Positions 28,924 through 58,204 of a stretch of 64,000 bases of DNA are shown one piece after another (the stretch's first letter is position 1; each line of letters opens with the position of its first letter). Where the stretch lies: contig OZ038423.1 of assembly GCA_964036155.1 (NCBI GenBank), positions 9,563,249-9,627,248 of the forward strand, written 5' to 3'. The translations under genes were made by a program, and so were the position numbers. Under the pieces are notes generated by a model. That model saw only the letters and a list, made by a program, of their open reading frames with translations. It searched no databases and was not told the DNA's origin. Source of the DNA: Diploscapter coronatus (taxonomy: Eukaryota; Nematoda; Chromadorea; Rhabditida; Rhabditidae).

Positions 28924-29859
28924 TTTCTTCTATCGCACAAGCCGTTTCCAGCCGGTTTTCACGTATCAAATCTTAATTTTTAATCGAAGAATAGTAGAAA
29001 AAACTTTTAATGAAAAAGTTAAAATTTTCGGTTTCCTAATTTTTTAAGCGAAAATAATCGGAGTTGAATAGCTTGTCCAAAATATGTTCAAGAAAGACAG
29101 ATTTTTCATAATGTTCAAAAGTTGGCGAAAAATCAATGAATGTGTTGATAAAACATAGCGGGCAGTTGTCGAGCCCAAAATATCAAAAGTGTAGGGCGAG
29201 AAAGAGGGAAAAAGAAGTTGGCCGGTAAAGCCGGAGATATGAGCATCGAAAATAGGCGGTACGTGTAAAAATTGAGTAGGTTCACGTGAAATTCCGCAAA
29301 CCGTCTCATAAAATTTTGTAAAAAAATTGTACGATCTTTAAGAAAATCAAGAAAACAGCATGGTACAGCGAAAAGGTCCCAAAAGGGTTATCCTCGAGAA
29401 AAATGTTGAACTTTTGAAAAGTTGTCGGCGAGTTTTGGTAAATCGGTCGATAGACCAACGATAAATTGATAATGATCGCCTGCCGACTGATAAAAACGGA
29501 AGTATCGATTCGCGCAGGCGGAATAATGAGGATGAAAAATGAGCGTAAAAATTGAAAATACATGAAAATGTAAGCTAGCTTTGGCATTTTCTTCAAATTT
29601 GTTTTTTCTCTTAAAAATTAGGACTTTTAATCGGACTAGGCTTCTAAACACTTTGAAATTTAAAAAAAAGACGAAAATTTAAAACAAAAATTGAACAAAA
29701 TCGGGAAAGAATCAGAAAGGTGATCTCTGAATAAGGAAAGTGCGCGTTAACATTGCATTTTCGGCTAGAGCCAGTGTTTTTAGTTTGATTATTTCACTGT
29801 GACCGTCTTCTTTGCGTTTCCTTAATTTTCGTTCTTTTAAATTCTCCGTATCGATTTCA
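28924..29859. promoter_or_regulatory. Divergent intergenic region, idha-1 / acid phosphatase
   Basis: About 940 bases separate the start codons side of isocitrate dehydrogenase (-) and the leader of the acid phosphatase gene (+), so both promoters should lie here. A GGCCGG...GCCGG inverted pair is near 29220, and CGCCTGC/GCAGGCG flank 31 bases near 29477-29521. Overlapping minus-strand frames at 29306-29651 have no family signature. No specific factor sites are claimed. Confidence 0.45.
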
Positions 29860-29860
29860 G
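29852..29860 (+). promoter_or_regulatory. Likely trans-splice acceptor before acid phosphatase
   Basis: A TCGATTTCAG acceptor lies about 45 bases before the first ATG of the phosphatase, with no upstream exon in sight. In nematodes this layout usually marks spliced-leader addition. A cis-spliced 5' untranslated exon is the alternative. Confidence 0.45.
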
Positions 29861-29904
29861 GTAATTGTCCTGGGTCGGTACATGGACGAAGCTACCCGAG
29901 GAAA

Positions 29905-32900
29905 ATGAGGAATGTCCCGATTTGTACCGTATTCCTGGCGATTTGCTACAGCAATCTGCCGATTTGCGAGGCATCCCACAAACTGCACAAGTTGAAGGCG
30001 AAATTGGCGGACGAGAAACCGAATTTCGATACCCTGGAATACGTTCATGTGGTGGGGAAATTTGAACATTTTTTCTTTAAATGTATGAATTGATTTTGGA
30101 TACGAAGTGTCTTGGTTTGATAAATTTCGATCGGTAATGAAACTAAGCTTTGTGATTGACACATAATTATGAATATTTACTTTTTGAAACGTATGGAATC
30201 TGAAAGTCTCGAGCTTCTAGAATTGACATAATTTCGTGTCGATAATAAAATGATATATTGTCGTCAAGTAACTAATTACTAAAAATGAATTAACGATTTT
30301 TTTTTTAAAGAATACCTAATTTAAACAAAAAAACTCAGATCTGGCGACACGGCGACCGAACACCGGCATTGCCTCTGTGGGACGAGAAGGAACTATTCGC
30401 AGACAAATGGCCGGAAGGACAGGGAGAACTGACCAGGAAAGGCATGGGTTGGTTTAGGGATTTAAAGACATTTTTTTAATAAATATGTTATCTTACACAA
30501 ACAATTGCAATATTATTTTTTTGTTCTCTTATAAATAGTCCATTTAAAACGTACATCATTTCACAAGATCGTTGATTTATAAAGTTTTTATTAAGCTAAA
30601 AAAGATTACTGTATTTTTCATATTGTGAAATCTAAATTTTTCCAGCTCAACAATACCGTCTGGGCGATTGGATGCGTTCTCGGTACAGCGGATTCTTGGG
30701 AGACCGATTTGATCGGGCTGAAATCTATGTTAGATCTTCGGACTACAACAGGACGCTTATGTCCGCTCAGGCTAATATGGCTGGTAATTTTGATTTATAT
30801 TTTTTCCTCTCGACAAAATAGTATAAACGATAGTTTGCAACAATGTAAGACTATTCTTCTCGGAGGAAACTATTTCAAGTGTTTTTCAGGAATGTTTCCT
30901 CCTAAAGAACATGAAATTTGGAACAAAAGCCTACTTTGGCAACCCGTACCCGTCCACACTATGCCCAGGGAAATGGATATCGTAAGGGACATTTAAACTA
31001 TTTTCATTCAGACGACTCATTTTAGCTATTGCTTTTAAAGAAATCTTCAACATTTTTAATTTATAATGAATTTGAAAGGCAGTAGTTGCATTTTTTGGAG
31101 TCACATTGCAATACCACTAATTGAAGTTCCACGAGATTTTTTTTAGATGTCATGATTTTTAAACATACGGGCTTTCAATTCGAAATTTTTTTGCTAGTTC
31201 GTAAATGTATTCTATAATTCAACCATCGAACTGTTTGCTGAATTATATTTTCAAAATATAATTTATCTGAAACATAGAAAATTAGTTTTTTTTGTATTTA
31301 GCAAATGAACCAAGAGGCGGATTGCCCAGTCGCGAAGGCGGAATTGGATCGAGTTTGGAATTCGGAAGAAGTTCTGAAAATGAAGGAGCAAAACAAGGAA
31401 CTGCTCACTTTCCTCGGGGAGAAATTCAACAAACCCGATCTACAGCTACAGGACCTGTGGATTATTTACGATAATCTATTTTGTCAGGTAAATTTTATTG
31501 TTTAATTAGCCAGATAGAAACGAAACTAAAGCGTGGATTAATAACAAAATTTCGTGATACATATTATCCTTCTGAAACATAGCGTAAACATTTAAAATAA
31601 TTTGACATGCACAGAATTTCCCTATTAGAAAAATTTGACATTTTTATTCTGGTCATCTAGGTGAAGTGGAACGTTTCTGAAGGAAACGTTTTTTTCTAAT
31701 TATCAATCACTTGATGCATATATTTGACTTCTTCAAAAATGGTCATTTTCCAGCAATGCCACAACGACACTCACCAATGGCCCGAATGGATGACGGATAC
31801 GATTTTCAAGCGACTTATCCGGGTCTACGACATCACGTCGCAATTTGAATACCACACCGATTTGCTCCGAAGGTTGAGAGGAGGTAAAATTTAGCATATT
31901 TGAAAAATCGCCTTGCATTTATTATTCTTCAGGAACACTCCTAAAGGAGATCTTCGAAAGATTCAAAGCCAAAGCAAGTGGGACATTATCGACGAAGGCC
32001 AAATTTTTCGCGTATTCTGCGGTAGATTTCAAAATTATCTCTCCAGAAAATTTGATCTGATTCAGCTAATACGTTCCTTTCTTCCCTAATCGTTTACCAA
32101 ATTATCCAGTTTAAAGTTTACTTTCAGCACGACTCGACAATCGCCGCATTTCTCGCTTCGATGGGCATTTTCCTCGAGGTTTTCCCGCTCTACGCCACAG
32201 CTGTTCTACTAGAATTGCATAAAGTCGATGGTAAATACATTTTGGAGGTAATTTTTAAATAGCGTCTTCGAATTATATTTAGTGCCTATTTTTTATTCTT
32301 CCCATTCCCAAAATACATTTATTATCAAGTCTTTTAGATTAGTGTAATCATCAAAGATCTTGATAGAGACTTCATTTTCTTTCGGTACTTTGTTATTTGC
32401 GTAAAAGCCAACGTTTTAGATCTATCACAAGAACATAACCGACTCTCCTCTCCTTTATGAATACGAAATCCCCGGCTGTCCGATTCCGTGTTCTCTCGAC
32501 AAAATGCACGAAGATCTGATCAAATTCTTCCCGGAAAATTGGAGTGAAGAATGTGGTCTGCCGAGCAACGATCAGAGCGCTAAGAAATATATCGGTGGGA
32601 ATTTTCTTAGTTGATATTTTGTTTCTGCCTACAATGCAACATTGTAATTAATTCCTGATGATGATCAAGAAGTGATAGAATAGAAATGTCGAAGTATAAC
32701 AAAATTACATCGTTTTTCGGTACATTAGAGTATGTATTATACTCGATATAATTAGATTAAAAAATTAGCTACATAAATAGGTTTCATTTTTATTATTTAA
32801 CCTTTTCGAAATTTGCCTATGGATGTATAATCGATAGTTATTAATTTACAAAATGAATACTCATACAGCCGATATCCTTCAAAAACTTCACCTTTCGAAT

Positions 32901-33146
32901 GATATTAGACCATTGTCTTCAAATGATTATAAATTAAAAATATTTTTAAAGTCCTCAATTTCAGTGACTATTATCGTCCTTGCTGTTACTTGCATTCTCC
33001 TAGCTGTAATTCTGGTGACCGATTTCTGGTTGCACCGTCGAAAGCGTCATCGTATTGTGAGTGGAATGGAAGGAAGGAGCGGAGCAAGACCGTTGATCAG
33101 CGATGCGGAAGAGGATGGGGACGACCTCGACAATCATGAAATCTGA
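29905..33146 (+). CDS. Histidine acid phosphatase, membrane-anchored (lysosomal ACP2-like)
   Basis: Ten exons (29905-30051, 30339-30447, 30646-30783, 30890-30981, 31302-31487, 31754-31883, 31933-32021, 32128-32247, 32420-32594, 32965-33146) give 455 residues. It hydrolyses phosphomonoesters at acid pH in the lysosome or outside the cell. A signal peptide (MRNVPICTVFLAICYSNLP) leads in. The catalytic RHGDRTP opens exon 2. The second active-site motif, YSAHDSTIAAF, spans exons 7-8. A C-terminal membrane segment (VTIIVLAVTCILLAVILV) is followed by a basic-then-acidic tail of about 45 residues, the type I plan of lysosomal acid phosphatase rather than the secreted enzymes. It belongs to the large nematode pho family; the exact member is not assigned. 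Confidence 0.93.
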
Positions 33147-33299
33147 CTGGAAATGGTGCTTAGAAATCGGGATTGAGAAGATATCTGAGGTCCAAAAGAG
33201 CCTTTTTAGAATTTGATTTATTTTTCAACATTCTAGGCCCTTAAAGTGAAAACTTGAAGAGAGAATGTTAGTAGAGATAAATTTAAACTTATCAAGAGG

Positions 33300-33402
33300 G
33301 GCAGCTAATAAATGGCGGACTGATATAGTTAGCGATAGGTGAGAGGGTGAAACTTGGAAGAAATAGTTTGGAAAAGACGCAATCCGCCATTTATTAACTG
33401 CC
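33300..33402. repeat. Inverted repeat, ~23-base arms, over a poly(A)-like signal
   Basis: The left arm starts GGCAGCTAATAAATGGCGGA (33300-33319) and the right arm (33383-33402) is its reverse complement except for one base. Pairing extends about three more bases inward with one further mismatch. The spacer is about 60 bases. The left arm contains AATAAA, 160 bases after the phosphatase stop, the nearest such signal. The repeat is seen directly. It may be a small MITE or a 3'-end hairpin; function is not known. Confidence 0.6.
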
Positions 33403-33888
33403 ATCTAGGAGTCAAATTTTCGAGATCAAGATATCCTGTCAATCATCTTCGGTGTTTAGGGGTATCAAATTATTTCAAATGAAATTTTAGAAAGTAAGGT
33501 GAAATTTTGTGAATAATTTGAACGATTTTTAAGCACCATGACTAGTTTTATACGATTTTTTATTGTAGGGTTTATGAAATATAGAAAACTTGCATTGAAA
33601 TGCATTTATTTTATTTTATTATGCATTATTCAACTTATTAGGCCACCTACCTAGTCATTCAATGATTCCTACCTATTTTTAGACCATTTTTTCCTTCAAA
33701 CCCTGTGCTGCAATATGTGACTTCTTATGACACTGTGTTTCTGCTTAAATTTACGGGGAATTTTCTTTTTGTATACCAATCCTGGTTAAAAAGCTTATTT
33801 TATGATTGTGAAAATCTATTTATTCACTTAAAAAATGTCTATTCGCTCGCAAATATCACTATGTGAGTTTGCACAAAAATACTTTATC

Positions 33889-34054
33889 TACTCTCCATTA
33901 TCTGCGAGAAAACCGTCGTCTACTGTTCAAGGCAGGGGCGATGGTGTGAGCTGCACGCAATACGCGAGTTAGAATAATGTGAAAAGTGAAGGAGAGCGTG
34001 GTGAGGACGCAGACGAAGAAGGAGAAAAGGCTTTCTCATTGATAGTGGAGAGTA
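33889..34054. mobile_element. TA-flanked MITE-like element
   Basis: The left end reads TACTCTCCATTATC...GAGAAA and the right end is the reverse complement of TACTCTCCACTATC...GAGAAA, about 26 bases with few mismatches. Both ends coincide with a TA dinucleotide, the duplication expected for Tc1/mariner-type insertion. The 166-bp unit is clearly more GC-rich than its flanks and has no coding frame. A non-autonomous Tc1/mariner-related element is the likeliest reading. Confidence 0.65.
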
Positions 34055-34365
34055 TTAAGGGATATTTTTCAGAAATAAAATTTCGTAAAATATTATGCAT
34101 TTATTCAAATTAGAACTGTGTGTAATGAACTAATACTATAAGTACTAACTAGAAATAAATATCGTAATCTAAATGTGAATTTTGAGCAATAGGTGTAGGC
34201 TATAACTAAATGCTACAAGGCACAAATGAGCAAATCGAAGTGATTTGTTATCGACCTATGGTGTGCGATGCAAATTGTAAATCACCCGATTAGACCCGAT
34301 AACGAGTTTATTACTATATCAAAATATTTAAGCTTCGAATTTGGTACGCATTTTGCACTGGAAAC

Positions 34366-36357
34366 ATGAATTTTGCGTTTCGACTTATTTTGCTATTTGC
34401 TATCGCTCATTTATTAAATGCGGACTGTTATTCAGGAGAATTTACGCTCGATGGATCGAGGTTAGGCTAAATTAAATGCGCTTAACTTACTGATTTCTCT
34501 ATTTTTATAGCAATTATCTAAAATAGAATCAGGTTGAATGGCAGAATTAGATAGAAGAAATGTTATATGTATAGCAGATCAGTAGCTTTATCCAAAAAGA
34601 AATAGATAAAAGTTCTAAATCAACGATATTCACGATATCTTAACGCACGAAATAAAGTATTCAATTTTCAAGCAAACTTACAGATGCTATCGATTTCTGA
34701 TGTCTGATGAAGGTCAAGTGGGAAGTTTCAATCAGGCAGAAGAATACTGTCAATCCATCGGATACCATCTCGTTTCGATTCATAGGTAAAAGCTGACACC
34801 AAAAAGTTCATTACCTCATCAAATTTATCTTGCTAAATCTCCATGGTGCGAAATTCTCATTTTTTCATCATAACTCACAATGGAACCCTAAAGAGTATTG
34901 AGTTTCAGCGCCTTCGAAAACTCGTTCCTCCTTCAAATGGCTCAAAAAGAGTTCGGTATCGATGCGACCATAAGACAGTTTTTCATCGGGCTAAATACGA
35001 GTGATAGTGAAAATTGGTCCTGGACTGATGGAAGCGATTTTGGCTACTACAATTGGAAAAGTGGTAATCATGAAACCTTGCCATGACAATAAAGATAGTT
35101 AGATTAGATAGATGGTAAGAGCTATCATTCCTTCCGTTGTTTCATCAAGACGGAGTATTTTAGGTCAACCGACGAAAGGCTACTTATGTGCCGTGATGGA
35201 CACGCGGAATGGGCAATGGGAGGCTTATAAATGTTCGACCGCGTCATTCTTTGTCTGCGCGGGAGATTCTCACAGTCACGCCACAGTCCTGTCCGGAAGC
35301 GAATCGAACTTTCTTCGGAGATTTAGCCGTAGTCTTCGAGCTCATCGACTACACGTTACAGGCAACACTGGTATGAAATTAGAAACAAATCAAAACTAAA
35401 CTGTCGTAAAATGCGTAACAAGCTAAATTTCTTTACGAATTAGATATTAAAATACCTGAAATGAACACCATCTTTCAATATCATATTAAAAAGTTAGATT
35501 TAGGACATCACAACCTACATCCAATACTCGATGTTTTCATACAATGGCAACTCGTATCAATTAGGCTACGATAAATTCGACAACCGAGCCACTCAATTGG
35601 CTCTCGTTCCGTATCCCAAAACGGAGATGTTTCAATTATTCGACCCCATGGTTTACGGATTCTTTTTGTTAGTAATCATTAGTTGTGAAAGCGGAACACT
35701 TTCAGACGAAAGCTATATACGGCTCTCATAAAGTACTTTTGTGAGACATAGCTAAAGTGAGACTTTCAGATCAGTCGACGAAATCAAGTCGTTTTTCACG
35801 TTTTGGAAAAACTACGGTCTACCTCCACCAACGAATAATACAAAAGCGACTATTCATGAGTAAATTTTATAAAAAGAAGTAATTTTTAAATTGTTTCGTT
35901 CAGCGGCCTAGACTTCGTAAATCATTCATTGTTGCCTAATGTTGATACACCGAAATTCGCGATTATCATATCGCATGTGTAAATATTTCTTCCTCATTTT
36001 TCAGGGGATAAAAACATTTAGAGAGGACTATGAAATGGCCAAAACCATTATGACCGCAAATTCTCTGAAAGCGAATAACTACACGATTCTGACGATTTCG
36101 TTCGAAAGTGACCAGGATTTGTCGGGTAATCAAAACATGATCAAGGAACATTTAAATTTTAGGCTTAGCCTCGGATCCGTCTATGGCATTTAAAATCAGC
36201 AGCAGAGATGATTACGATCCAGTCTCGAAACAGATTGGGCAGATTTTGTGTAAAAATGAAAATTAGAATTGTTTCTTGAAAACTGATTTTAGTTAGCCTT
36301 TCCAATACGTGCTACTCTATCAAACCTACCACAGCGCCTTGGGTTATACCGAAATGA
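34366..36357 (+). CDS. Secreted C-type lectin domain protein with vWA-like region (frame break)
   Basis: Ten exons: 34366-34460, 34684-34785, 34909-35063, 35164-35370, 35504-35667, 35770-35859, 35904-35976, 36005-36125, 36163-36247, 36297-36357. A signal peptide (MNFAFRLILLFAIAHLLNA) precedes a C-type lectin fold with its cysteines: CYSGEF, RCYRF, AEEYCQSIGYHLVSIH, WSWTDGSDFGYYNWKSG, then CAVMDT...WEAYKCSTASFFVCA. The usual calcium-binding EPN/QPD-type triplet is not evident. A von Willebrand A-like part follows (GDLAVVFELIDYT, RATQLALVPYP, PKFAIIISH, YTILTISF) without a clear metal-site DxSxS. Exon 4 is the oddity: the lectin part and the vWA part are in different frames, so a one-base indel or a micro-intron must be invoked. 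Nematode clec genes often have this domain pair. Confidence 0.8.
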
Positions 36358-36370
36358 TTGTTTTTAGCTG

Positions 36371-36376
36371 AATAAA
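36371..36376 (+). terminator. Poly(A) signal of the lectin gene
   Basis: AATAAA lies 14 bases after the lectin stop codon. The opposite strand has its own AATAAA (TTTATT at 36441-36446) for the convergent cyclophilin gene, so the two 3' ends lie within about 70 bases or overlap. Confidence 0.6.
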
Positions 36377-36685
36377 ATAAGTTTAGAGTTTGTGATCAAT
36401 AACAAGAAAATTAGAATTATTAGTGCTGAAAATGAGACCATTTATTCGTTTATAAATAACCGTACAAAATTTTGAAAATGGAAGCTTCAAATCATTGCTA
36501 AAAATCGTATCACTAAGTTTTCAAACAAGGCCACAAAAATTCGGAAAAATCTACTGAACACTAATAATTGTAAAACATTGGCCTAGAAATAACTGCAAAA
36601 AATAAATAAAACCGAAAATAATCTTGTAGTTCGTTGTAACTGCAGAGAATAAAAGTTATCTTGGTTCTGAAGGTCCTTTGGTTAA

Positions 36686-38265
36686 TTATACTGCATCGGT
36701 CTTGTCGACAGAAAATGGCGTTTCAACGGAAATGTGTCCTGCGGCGGCAATAACCACGTCCTTCTTCGGCTTGTCCTGCGCGCCCGTCTCCGTTTTCTCG
36801 ATCTGGAAATTCGAAACTAGTTTCAGAAATAATTTACTTTGCATGATATATTGCTAAAACTAATGCTTTGATTGATTATCTCAATCAAAATACGTACGTT
36901 TCAGAAACATTTCATCTAGTTTACTATGGCTAGAAACAATTGCCATAAGCGAGCTTTGAACATGCCATTTTTATAAATCACAACATTAGATATGTTTCAT
37001 CATTTCCTCAAAATAAACTGTCTTAGATTTGATTGGTTCGTTTCATGTTGCAATAATCAAAAGATATCCGTTTACCTTTCTAATAACGTCCATTCCCTCG
37101 AGAACTTTGCCGAAGACGACGTGTCTTCCGTCCAGCCACTGCGTCTTCTTGACCGTGATGAAAAATTGGGAGCCTGAAATTTTCTGCTCTGAAAAAAATA
37201 AAAAGGCTCATTGGACAATTTAGAAAATGTTTTCTTGAAAATAAAAAAAGAAATCTAAAAATGTTCTGACTTACCATTAGTGTCCTTGCCAGAATTCGCC
37301 ATCGAAAGCCATCCCGCTCCGTAGTGCTTCAGCTTGAAATTCTCGTCGGGGAACTTCTCGCCATAAATCGATCTTAATTTGGGGTAATTAAAGGAAATAA
37401 TTAGTGTTTAAATGGCTTAATTAGGGCAATTATTCAATTACCTCCCGCCAGTTCCATCGCCTCTCGTAAAATCTCCACCCTGGATCATGAAGTCCTGAAT
37501 GACGCGATGGAAGATTGATCCGACATATCCTTCGCCCTGAAATATAGATGGGTCAAATTAGTTTCTAATAGCCTATAAATAAAGTGACATCGTCGAATTT
37601 TCATTAATCCCCTTTGTTGCAATTCCAATTCTTGAAAGCATCGTAAGTTTAGCGAGGATCAACATTAACGACTATTTTCCGGCGAAATAATTCGTCCCAA
37701 TTTTGAATAACACTCCAAAACGATGATAAATTCAGCAAAATATAATACACGAAAAGTACTTTAGATTCGTATTGAAAACAGAAATAGTACGTTCTTATTC
37801 ATCCAAAATAAAACTCTACCTTGGGTTTTTTGGCGAGTTCAACGAAGTTTGCGGCAGTCTTGGGAACGGTCTTTCCGAACAGCCCAATCGTCACTCGACC
37901 CATCTTCTCCCCTCCGATTTCGATGTCGAACCATACCTAAAAGTAAAGCTTGGTTCTTTTAAATTTTAAAGTTTTATGCTTAGATAATTCAATTTTACTT
38001 TAAATGTTCCACCATAGGTCATACAAAGAATTCATCATAAAGATTGCCAAAATTTTAATGAAAATTCAAATAAAAAGATCTCACTCCATGATCATAACGA
38101 ACAAAATAAAGACTGCTTTGATGATAGATTTCTATTTTTCGATAGCATACGAAAACCCACCTTATCGGTGACCTTCGGCCCCTTGGGTCTGTCTTCTTTG
38201 TCGTCTTGTGTCAAAGCTGCGCAGGTCAGTGCCAAACCAAATATGAGCAGAATGGTCCTTTCCAT
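36686..38265 (-). CDS. Cyclophilin-type peptidyl-prolyl isomerase, secretory pathway
   Basis: Six exons, 5' to 3': 38265-38161, 37936-37820, 37536-37442, 37372-37275, 37173-37076, 36802-36686; 209 residues. It isomerises X-Pro bonds and helps proteins fold. An N-terminal signal peptide ([20 protein letters not shown]) places it in the ER or outside, as in cyclophilin B and nematode CYN-5/CYN-6. The catalytic core is intact: [15 protein letters not shown] with the active Arg, [21 protein letters not shown] and the Trp of [13 protein letters not shown]. The C-terminal extension (about 30 residues past the domain) has no KDEL-type signal. An acceptor TTGATTTAG ends six bases before the ATG and probably takes a spliced leader. 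Confidence 0.96.
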
Positions 38266-40045
38266 GATAGACTAAATCAATCGATAAATGAACAAAAATC
38301 GATAAAGGATAATCTTCACGAGGATACTGAAAAGAGTTTCAAAGATTTGGACGTCTCAATGGGGTTTCATCATTGCTAAGCAAAGTTGATAAAATTGTCA
38401 AATTCGAAAAGAAAAATCGATTCAAAGAAAAAAATTCATAGGGAAGCTAATAAAATCTAATTTTCATGAAAAGAATAGCGATTTTGAAAAGACGTAAAAT
38501 TTTCAATACGTGCAGTTTTTGCTGAGCACTTTAGTACACGTCACGATTAGAGCACATAATTTTTCGCTCTTTTATCTACCTGCACTTCTTTTCAAAGCCT
38601 ATTATTGAGCCTAAAACGAACCGATTTTCAAAAATTTAGTCAAAATATCAAAATTTTCTTCAAATTAACCGAAAATCGTGGAAATTCCCAAATTTTTTCA
38701 GCCAAGCCTGAGACTAACGTTGCAATTTTAGCAAATTTATACAAATTTCTTAGTTTACACTTCCCAACTTTTTCAAAAAGAGGTAAAAAGTGGCCGGAAT
38801 AATCATTCGAAATGCAGTTTTAGGGCTCATTGAGCAAATTTGGAATGTCGAAAGGACGCTTCCTTGATTCTCCCTTTCTTCTCTTCTCCTCTCTATTATT
38901 TGCTCCCTATTTCTCGCTACATCTTTTCTAGGATTAGCGAAATAAACAATTATGAAAATTTCGGAAATTCCTGGTAAAAACTTTTCGGAACTAACCGAAG
39001 AAAATTTCAAAATAAAACTACACATCAAAAATTGAATTTATTTCGTAAAAGATTTTCTAAAAATAAATATGGCGATATAAAGCTAGCAGGTGGCACGTTT
39101 TAAAACACATTCAACTCGATGCTTTGGAAATCAGGAAATTATAGCTCGTGGAAATTAACAGTGAGAAAGGACTTTTCAAAATTTGAGTCAGTTTTCCTTT
39201 TCTATACTTTATCATATCAGAAAAAATGTGACGGGTACTTTGCAAAGTCCTATTTGTAATTACAAGCATCAGCTGCTCTAAAAGGAGTAAATTGTCTGTC
39301 GAGTTCTTTTCTTGGAAAACTATTATCGTTAGAGTATCAATGCATATTCTTATATCTATTATATGAAAATTTTGAAACATACAAGAAAATATTTGAGTTA
39401 AATCTACTCGAAAGATTTGCAAATAAAATCTGGAAAAAAATTCTTCATGGTCTCTCAAGTAATGGTGAGAGATGGAGACTGAAGACAGGCTGAGATTATT
39501 TATCAGCTAACTAACCTGAACAGTTCCAAATTTGATAGTATGCCCAAAAAATTTTGCATGAAAGTACTTATTATTTCTAGTCTAACTAGCACTGATACTC
39601 CATAAAAATCAAGCTTACAACTTCAAATGATAAAGTCAAATCGAAATACTCCTATCACACAGCAAATACCGTATTAAAATGAATCACCTGGTTCAAAAAT
39701 CCAAGAAAAAATCATTGTATTTTTGATTGCTATCTCAAAAAATCGATGCTAATATCGGAATACAGCTCCATTTTACTATTCCAAACAAATTATTTCAATT
39801 TTAAAATTTGGTCTGGAAAAGACAGGGTAATAAATTAAAAACCAAATGAATAAAGACAATTTTTCGGGAAGAGATGTTTTCTCGAAATTTTTAAGAATAG
39901 TAAAATAAGCAAAAATTACAAAGCCTACTGTACATTAATGCTTAACAAATGAAGATCAATAAAAGCGAAAAATTGGATACCTCGTAGAACAGTGCAATAT
40001 TACACGATGACAATTACGTTCCATTCAATTTTGAATTCGTTCAAT
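38266..40045. other. Intergenic region between BLTP2-like and cyclophilin genes
   Basis: About 1.8 kb separates two minus-strand genes and includes the cyclophilin promoter. The TTGATTTAG acceptor at 38272-38280 is a likely spliced-leader site. A 115-codon minus-strand frame (39111-39458) has AT-rich codons unlike the real exons here, starts with TTG rather than ATG, and shows no family signature; it is not called. No other structure was seen. Confidence 0.5.
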
Positions 40046-57673
<17,628 letters not shown>

Positions 57674-58204
57674 CGTCGTGGCTGTCTCGTGTTGTCTAGA
57701 TTCGTTATAGTCGTCAGATCTTCAGAATCCTACAGCATCCAAATCTTCCAGCGTCCAGCCACTTACCATCGCCTGAAACAGCGAACGATCACTTTTCGGG
57801 AACTCAAGCGACTTTTGAAGGTCGGAGAAAGTTGGAATTTCGGCCGATTCTGACAAAATCAAGTCGAGTATCGAGGAGCAATTCAAGAAAATTCGAGACT
57901 GAATTTCGCGAAAAACGAGAACAAATCAAAACCACGCGAAATAAGCGAAGGCGATCATTCAAATGTCGATAAAGCTTGGATTTGCGGTGCATCGGCTTTT
58001 ACGCGGTCATTTTCGATTTTTCGAAACCGAATATTTTAATATTTTAATTTTTAGTTTTTTCTCGAAATTTCATCCACTAATTTTTTTGAAGGTGTTCACT
58101 CACTTTAAAAAAAGAACTGAGAAAAAGTTGGTGAAATTTCCGAGAGCAAATAATAGGTCAATTTTCCAAAAAAAAACCCGATTTTTATTTTCGTATTTTT
58201 AGCG
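57674..58204. promoter_or_regulatory. Divergent promoter region, BLTP2 / Nup58
   Basis: About 530 bases separate the BLTP2 ATG (-) and the Nup58 ATG (+), so both promoters must share it. On the minus side a GCTGTTTCAG acceptor ends at 57773 and is followed by GCGATG and a perfect GTAAGT, which could be a tiny first exon or an upstream open frame of 15 codons. On the plus side TTTTTAG ends at 58202, two bases before the Nup58 ATG, and is a likely spliced-leader site. Confidence 0.55.

Larger units (their letters stand above)
33147..34365. other. Intergenic region carrying two inverted-repeat elements
   Basis: About 1.2 kb separates the acid phosphatase and lectin genes on the same strand. It contains a short-armed inverted repeat at 33300-33402 and a TA-flanked inverted-repeat element at 33889-34054, listed separately. 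No coding frame is supported. A TTTAAG acceptor-like site occurs near 34332, about 35 bases before the lectin start. Confidence 0.55.

Noticed and set aside
29306..29651. Two overlapping minus-strand frames upstream of isocitrate dehydrogenase
   Set aside because: Phe/Ile-rich, mutually overlapping and in the divergent promoter region; no motif.
39111..39458. 115-codon minus-strand frame between cyclophilin and BLTP2
   Set aside because: Starts with TTG, uses codons unlike the real exons here and shows no domain; expected by chance in AT-rich DNA.
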